Origin: an uncultured Longilinea sp.
GTDB lineage: Bacteria > Chloroflexota > Anaerolineae > Anaerolineales > Anaerolineaceae
Assembly: GCA_937863945.1 (NCBI GenBank)
Contig: CALMIB010000057.1
Location: 1-17,937, forward strand
DNA length: 17,937 bases
Reading direction: 5' to 3'
Part shown: positions 14,152-17,937 of the stretch, piece after piece
Layout of the letters: each line of letters begins with the position of its first letter
Position numbering within the stretch: the stretch's first letter is position 1
Made by a program: the position numbers and the translations under genes
Notes under the pieces: model-generated
Told to the model about the DNA's origin: nothing
Database searches by the model: none
The model's input: the letters and a program-made list of their open reading frames with translations, nothing else

Positions 14152-15178
14152 GAACGTGACCGTCCGGTGGGTTGGCGCTGAGCGCGGCATGGAAGCCGAA
14201 CTGGTCCAACGACAAGGCGTGCCGTTCACCACGATCCCCGCAGCCGGGGTTCATGGTGTCGGCCTGTCTGCCTTGCCCGGGAACGTCATCAAACTGACCC
14301 GGGGCGTCCTGGCCTCGCGGCGCGTGCTGCGCGAATTCCAGCCGGATGTGCTGTTGTTCACCGGTGGGTATGTCGCCGCGCCGATGGCGGTAGCCGGGCG
14401 CAAGATCCCCGCATTGGTCTACACCCCCGATATCGAGCCGGGCATGGCGCTCAAGTTCCTGGCGCGTTTTGCCAGCACCATCGCCGTCACAACCGAAGAT
14501 TCTCGCGGCTATTTTTCCGCCGGCAGCCGCGTGGAAGTCACCGGCTACCCCACCCGGCCGGATCTCTCTCGCCATTCCCGCACCGAAGCCCGCGCCAGCC
14601 TGAACCTGGCCGCCGACCTGCCGGTCTTGCTGGTGACCGGCGGCAGCAAAGGCGCGCGCTCGATCAACCGCGCCGTAGCTGCCAACCTGAACGAACTGCT
14701 CAAGGTTGCGCAAGTGCTGCACCTCACCGGCAACCTCGATTGGCCCGAGATTCAGGCCTTCCAGGCAACCTTGCCCCCCGAGCTCTCCAGCCGTTACCAC
14801 GCCCACCCTTACCTGCACGACATGGGCGCGGCGCTGGCCAGCGCCGACCTGGTGCTCTCGCGTGCCGGGGCCTCTGTGCTGGGCGAATACCCGCTGTTCG
14901 GCCTGCCGGCAGTGCTGGTGCCGTACCCGTATGCCTGGCGCTATCAAAAAGTCAACGCGGACTACCTGGTGGAACGCGGCGCGGCCCGCCTAATCACCGA
15001 CGAGCAACTGCCGGCGCAACTGGCGCCCGCGATCACCGAATTGTTCGCCCAACCGGAAATATTGGACAACATGCGCGCTGCGATGAAATCACTCGCCCGT
15101 CCTGATGCGAGCCAACGCCTGGCCGGGTTGGTTCGCGAGCTGGCGGAACGCTCGCCGCGGAAAGGCATTGCCCGATGA
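14072..15178 (+). CDS. murG: MurG-like lipid II synthase, divergent active site
   Basis: MurG moves GlcNAc from UDP-GlcNAc onto lipid I, giving lipid II, as a GT-B enzyme at the inner membrane face. Start is GTG at 14072 with a strong Shine-Dalgarno GGAGG (14060-14064). The first glycine loop reads CAGGTGGGVYPALAV (6-20); most MurGs have GGTGGH, so the His is Gly13 here. The second loop LVTGGSKGARSINRA (187-201) and the donor-site SRAGASVLGEYPLFGLPAVLVPYP (263-286, E272) are well kept. The usual HEQN segment is replaced by TPDIEPG (118-124), GNPVR by GYPTR, and the late HQxxNA by YQKVNA (291-296). Length (368 aa) and context support MurG, but the acceptor-side changes are striking. It overlaps ftsW by 80 bases and the next gene by ATGA. 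Confidence 0.9.
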   Translation: MRLLICAGGTGGGVYPALAVLQALGNENVTVRWVGAERGMEAELVQRQGVPFTTIPAAGVHGVGLSALPGNVIKLTRGVLASRRVLREFQPDVLLFTGGYVAAPMAVAGRKIPALVYTPDIEPGMALKFLARFASTIAVTTEDSRGYFSAGSRVEVTGYPTRPDLSRHSRTEARASLNLAADLPVLLVTGGSKGARSINRAVAANLNELLKVAQVLHLTGNLDWPEIQAFQATLPPELSSRYHAHPYLHDMGAALASADLVLSRAGASVLGEYPLFGLPAVLVPYPYAWRYQKVNADYLVERGAARLITDEQLPAQLAPAITELFAQPEILDNMRAAMKSLARPDASQRLAGLVRELAERSPRKGIAR

Positions 15179-15714
15179 TCGGATTAAGCACTGTTTTTTG
15201 GATGTACGTGATTTTGTTTGCCCTGATCGGCGGCATGCGCGGGTGGGCGCGCGAATTGCTGGTCACATTCAGCGTGATTCTGGGCATGTTCATCATCAAC
15301 GTGCTCGAACGCTTTGTCCCGTTCGTTCGCGACACGCTGCCTCTGACTGCGCCCAACTCGCTCTTCTGGATGCGCACCATCATCATCGTGTCGCTGGTCT
15401 TCTTTGGCTATCAAACCCCCAAACTGCCCAAGCTGGCCGAAAGCGGCCGCTTCGTCCGCGACCGGCTGCAGGATTCACTGCTGGGCATCTTCCTGGGCGC
15501 CTTCAACGGCTACCTGATCGTAGGCTCGATCTGGTATTACATGAACGCGGCCAACTATCCATTCTCCAATATCACTGCACCGGTGCCCGGCACGCCGGTT
15601 GGCGATGCGGCCATCCGCATCCTGGCCTTCCTGCCGCCTCACCTGCTGGGCAGCCCGGCCATTTACTTCGCCGTCGCAATCGCGTTTGTGTTCGTCCTGG
15701 TGGTGTTCATCTAA
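15175..15714 (+). CDS. CvpA-like membrane protein inside the mur run (179 aa)
   Basis: Four or so hydrophobic helices are visible (about 5-20, 27-44, 66-80, 98-125, 150-178). The N-terminal region FALIGGMRGWARELLVTFSVILGMFI (15-40) matches the CvpA pattern of a helix, a Gly-x-x-Arg-Gly turn and a second helix. CvpA proteins are linked to colicin V export and envelope stress tolerance; their molecular role is not settled. The C-terminus ends directly in a helix with no tail. The ATG overlaps the murG TGA and the stop TAA overlaps the murC ATG by one base, so it is fully embedded in the operon, suggesting an envelope role. CvpA assignment is by pattern only. Confidence 0.68.
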   Translation: MIGLSTVFWMYVILFALIGGMRGWARELLVTFSVILGMFIINVLERFVPFVRDTLPLTAPNSLFWMRTIIIVSLVFFGYQTPKLPKLAESGRFVRDRLQDSLLGIFLGAFNGYLIVGSIWYYMNAANYPFSNITAPVPGTPVGDAAIRILAFLPPHLLGSPAIYFAVAIAFVFVLVVFI

Positions 15715-17093
15715 TGATCCACGTTCACTTGATCGGCATCGGTGGCAGCGGACTCTCCGCCATCGCCCGGCTCCTCCTGGAGAGCGGGTTCTCGGTCAGC
15801 GGCTCTGACCGGACCCTCTCGGACCTGGCGAAGCAACTGGCGGCAGCGGGCGCGCCCGTTTTCACCGGCCACGCGGCCGAAAACATCCGCGGCGCCGATC
15901 TGGTGGTGCGCTCCTCTGCGATCCCCGATTCCAACCCCGAGGTCGCCGCTGCCCTGGCCGCCGGCATCCCGGTGCTCAAACGCGCCGACTTCCTCGGCCA
16001 ACTGATGCAAGGACGACTGGGCATCGCGGTGGCCGGCACGCACGGCAAAACCACCACCACGGCCATGCTGGCCTGGCTGCTCACCGCCTGCGGCGAAGAC
16101 CCCAGCTACATTATCGGCGGCGTTTCCAAGAACCTGGAAAACAACGCGCATGCCGGCCGCGGGCAGGCTTTTGTCATCGAAGCGGATGAATACGACCGCA
16201 TGTTCCTCGGCCTTTCGCCGCAGATCGCGGTGGTGACGATGATGGAACACGACCACCCCGACTGCTTCCCCACCGCGCAGGATTATTTTGACGCCTTCGC
16301 CGCGTTCGTGCACAGGCTTCAACCCGGCGGCCTGCTGCTCACCAGCGCCGACGACCCGCACGCGCCGGCCCTGGCTGCCGAATTGCCGGCCGGATGCCGT
16401 CAGCTCAGCTACGGCATGAGCCTATCGGCCGACCTGCGCGCCAGCGCCCTCACCCGCAACGCCGCCGGAGGCTTCACCTTCCAGGTGATCGAAAGAACCG
16501 GCGAGAAGGTGGCGGAAATTGCGCTGGGCGTGCCGGGTGAACACAATGTGCGTAACGCGTTGGCCGCCTTTGCCGTGGCGCGAGAATTGAGCCTCGATTT
16601 GGCCGCTGCCGCTTCCGCGTTGGCGCGCTTCTCCGGCACGGGGCGCCGCTTTGACCTGCGCGGTGAAGCCAACGGGGTCATCCTCATCGATGACTACGCG
16701 CATCACCCCACCGAAATCCGCGCCACCCTGGCCGCCGCCCGGTCGCGCTATGCCGATCGGCGCATCTGGGCTGTGTGGCAGCCGCACACTTATTCGCGCA
16801 CGCTGGCCCTCCTGCCCGAGTTCAAAAACGCCTTCGGCGATGCCGACCAGGTCATCGTGACGGCCATCTACGCCGCCCGCGAGCAGGACCCCGGGTTCTC
16901 CGCCGGTCAGGTGGTCGCCGAAATGCCGCACCCGGCCGCCCGCTACATCCCCGCGCTCACGGATGTGCGCGATACACTGCTGGCCGAATTGCGGCCCGGC
17001 GATGTGGTGCTGGTGCTCTCCGCCGGCGACGCCGACCAGGTCAGCGCCCAGGTTCTCGCCGCGCTGCGTCAAAAGGAGGAATCGCATGCCTGA
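15714..17093 (+). CDS. murC: MurC, UDP-MurNAc--L-Ala ligase
   Basis: MurC adds L-Ala to UDP-MurNAc with ATP, the first peptide step. The start at 15714 gives the classic opening HLIGIGGSGLSAIARLLL (5-22), then GSDR (30-33) and VVRSSAIPDSNPE. The ATP loop is VAGTHGKTTTTAML (106-119, K112). Further on are EADEYDRMFL (E and D for metal), EHDHPDCF, GEHNVRNALAA, GTGRRFDLRG, IDDYAHHPTEI and WQPHTYSRT, all MurC-specific. At 459 aa the length is normal. The frame is open upstream to 15105 across murG and the CvpA-like gene, but that part is not MurC. The stop overlaps the next small gene by 8 bases. Confidence 0.96.
   Translation: MIHVHLIGIGGSGLSAIARLLLESGFSVSGSDRTLSDLAKQLAAAGAPVFTGHAAENIRGADLVVRSSAIPDSNPEVAAALAAGIPVLKRADFLGQLMQGRLGIAVAGTHGKTTTTAMLAWLLTACGEDPSYIIGGVSKNLENNAHAGRGQAFVIEADEYDRMFLGLSPQIAVVTMMEHDHPDCFPTAQDYFDAFAAFVHRLQPGGLLLTSADDPHAPALAAELPAGCRQLSYGMSLSADLRASALTRNAAGGFTFQVIERTGEKVAEIALGVPGEHNVRNALAAFAVARELSLDLAAAASALARFSGTGRRFDLRGEANGVILIDDYAHHPTEIRATLAAARSRYADRRIWAVWQPHTYSRTLALLPEFKNAFGDADQVIVTAIYAAREQDPGFSAGQVVAEMPHPAARYIPALTDVRDTLLAELRPGDVVLVLSAGDADQVSAQVLAALRQKEESHA
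17073..17080 (+). promoter_or_regulatory. very strong ribosome binding site for the 64-aa gene
   Basis: AAGGAGGA lies inside the 3' end of murC, 5 bases before the ATG at 17086. It is the best Shine-Dalgarno in the dcw cluster, decides the start of the small gene, and suggests that it is translated at a higher rate than its neighbours. Confidence 0.8.
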
Positions 17094-17280
17094 TTCAAAG
17101 ACCAAACGCACCTACGATCAGGATACGCTGGCCATCCCCGGCCTCCGCCTGGAACCCGGCGAATCCGCCCACCCGGCCTCCAAATCCGGTCAAAAACGCG
17201 CTGCCCGCTATGACGATCTGGAAAAGCCGGAGCAGGAAAAACTGGTCAATAAAATCATCGACCGCCTCAAAGGTTTATAG
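17086..17280 (+). CDS. small hydrophilic protein between murC and murB (64 aa)
   Basis: I do not recognise a family. The 64-aa product is highly charged and lacks a signal peptide or membrane segment. The first half is low-complexity and probably disordered (SKTKRTYDQDTL, then LRLEPGES and a Lys/Ser/Ala stretch). The second half (about 40-64, ARYDDLEKPEQEKLVNKIID) looks like a helix. The start overlaps the last 8 bases of murC and is preceded by AAGGAGGA. The stop is 12 bases before murB. Its tight packing and strong initiation signal argue for a real gene co-expressed with wall synthesis enzymes. The frame is open upstream to 16963 within murC, but that part is a shadow. No function is proposed. 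Confidence 0.75.
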   Translation: MPDSKTKRTYDQDTLAIPGLRLEPGESAHPASKSGQKRAARYDDLEKPEQEKLVNKIIDRLKGL

Positions 17281-17292
17281 AGAGCATTTTTG

Positions 17293-17937
17293 ATGAACTC
17301 CTCGTCGTTCCAGTCCTCCCTTTCTGAGCTGCGCAGCCTGTTTGGCGATCGCCTGCAGGAGAATGTCAGCATGGCCAATTACACCACCGCCCGCGTCGGT
17401 GGAAATGCGGCGGCCATGTTGATCGCGCACACCAGCCAGGATCTGGAACTCGCGGCGGCGAAATTGTGGGAACACGGCGTGCCCTTCCACCTGATCGGCT
17501 CGGGCTCCAACGTGCTGGTCAGCGACAAAGGTTTGCAGGGCGTGGTCATCATCAACCGCGCGCGCAACGTGAAGATCGACATGCACCACGAACCCTATTC
17601 CGTCTGGGCAGAATCGGGCGCCAACCTGGGCGCCGTCGCCCGCCAGGCGGCCCTGCGCGGATTGAGCGGCCTGGAATGGGCTGCCACCATTCCAGGCTCG
17701 GTCGGCGGCGCGGTGTATGGCAACGCCGGCGCGCACGGCAGCGACATGAACGGCAGCCTGATGCTGGCAGAAATCTTGCATCAAAATGCAGGGAAACAGG
17801 TCTGGACGGTCGAGCAAATGGCATACAGCTACCGCAGCAGCGCGCTCAAACGCAATCCGGGGCAGGCAATCATCCTGGCCGCGAAAATGAAGCTGTTGGC
17901 CGATACGCCGGAAGCCGTCCAGGGGCGCATGGAAGCC
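17293..17937 (+). CDS. murB: MurB, UDP-N-acetylenolpyruvoylglucosamine reductase (partial, cut at right edge)
   Basis: MurB reduces UDP-GlcNAc-enolpyruvate to UDP-MurNAc with NADPH and FAD. The frame is open from the ATG at 17293 to the window end: 215 codons of an expected 290-350. FAD-binding motifs are clear: YTTARVGGNAAAML (30-43), HLIGSGSNVLVSDKGLQGVVI (66-86), and GLEWAATIPGSVGGAVYGNAGAHG (126-149), close to the canonical 'GIPGTVGGAVxMNAGAYG'. YSYRSSALK (179-187) holds the Tyr and Arg that contact substrate. The catalytic Ser/Glu end of the protein lies beyond the window. Position 143 is Gly where Met is usual. Only a weak GAG-type ribosome binding site precedes the start, so coupling to the 64-aa gene is likely. 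Confidence 0.95.
   Translation, partial: MNSSSFQSSLSELRSLFGDRLQENVSMANYTTARVGGNAAAMLIAHTSQDLELAAAKLWEHGVPFHLIGSGSNVLVSDKGLQGVVIINRARNVKIDMHHEPYSVWAESGANLGAVARQAALRGLSGLEWAATIPGSVGGAVYGNAGAHGSDMNGSLMLAEILHQNAGKQVWTVEQMAYSYRSSALKRNPGQAIILAAKMKLLADTPEAVQGRMEA

Noticed and set aside
12850..14232. Long minus-strand open frame (460 codons) opposite ftsW
   Set aside because: It mirrors the codon structure of ftsW, which has clear SEDS motifs. The translation is His/Gln/Asp-rich low complexity with no domain, typical of an antisense shadow in high-GC DNA.
15105..15713. Upstream extension of murC to 15105
   Set aside because: It covers the end of murG and the whole CvpA-like gene in another frame; the glycine loop that opens MurC begins right after the ATG at 15714.

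Overview
This window reads as a chromosomal segment of a Chloroflexota bacterium, most likely class Anaerolineae. The lineage call is an inference. It rests on high GC with short intergenic gaps, secreted proteins with Thr/Pro-rich 'TPTPT' linkers, an mraZ-headed division/cell-wall cluster with a divergent MurG, and TTG/GTG starts. I see no tRNA, rRNA, CRISPR array or insertion sequence.

Left part (1-3420, + strand): a small helical protein (93-290) is followed by a strong hairpin and then a good sigma70-type promoter (TTGACA-17-TACACT). That promoter drives a two-gene unit: a secreted, cysteine-containing protein with a Thr/Pro stalk and a C-terminal membrane anchor (427-1041), and a lipoprotein whose C-terminal domain has sortase-like hallmarks (1053-1841). 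An AT-rich gap with several inverted repeats leads into a second unit: an NYN-type nuclease fused to a cold-shock-like domain (1934-2770) and a two-helix membrane protein with a PH-like domain (2782-3354). This unit ends at a clear rho-independent terminator (3376-3414).

Middle (3428-5262, - strand): a two-gene operon with an ATGA overlap encodes a SufS/Csd-like class V PLP enzyme and a single-domain EamA transporter.

Right part (5263-17937, + strand): a long dcw cluster in the order mraZ, rsmH, ftsL, ftsI (class B PBP), murF, mraY, murD, ftsW, murG, cvpA-like, murC, a 64-aa small gene, murB (cut by the window edge). The genes abut or overlap and no internal terminator is visible, so they probably form one transcript. 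It would start at a promoter carrying four GTGG repeats with an exact 10-bp period, the classic MraZ operator. Together they supply lipid II synthesis (MurB, C, D and F; MraY and MurG) and the septal synthase FtsW/FtsI with FtsL.

Most unusual points: MurG lacks the usual glycine-loop His and the HEQN motif; murE is missing from its normal place between ftsI and murF; ftsW runs 80 bases into murG out of frame; a CvpA-like gene and an unrecognised 64-aa gene are built into the mur run; and a sortase-like lipoprotein sits beside a substrate-like partner that has no LPXTG. All functions are read from motifs by eye; no database search was run.
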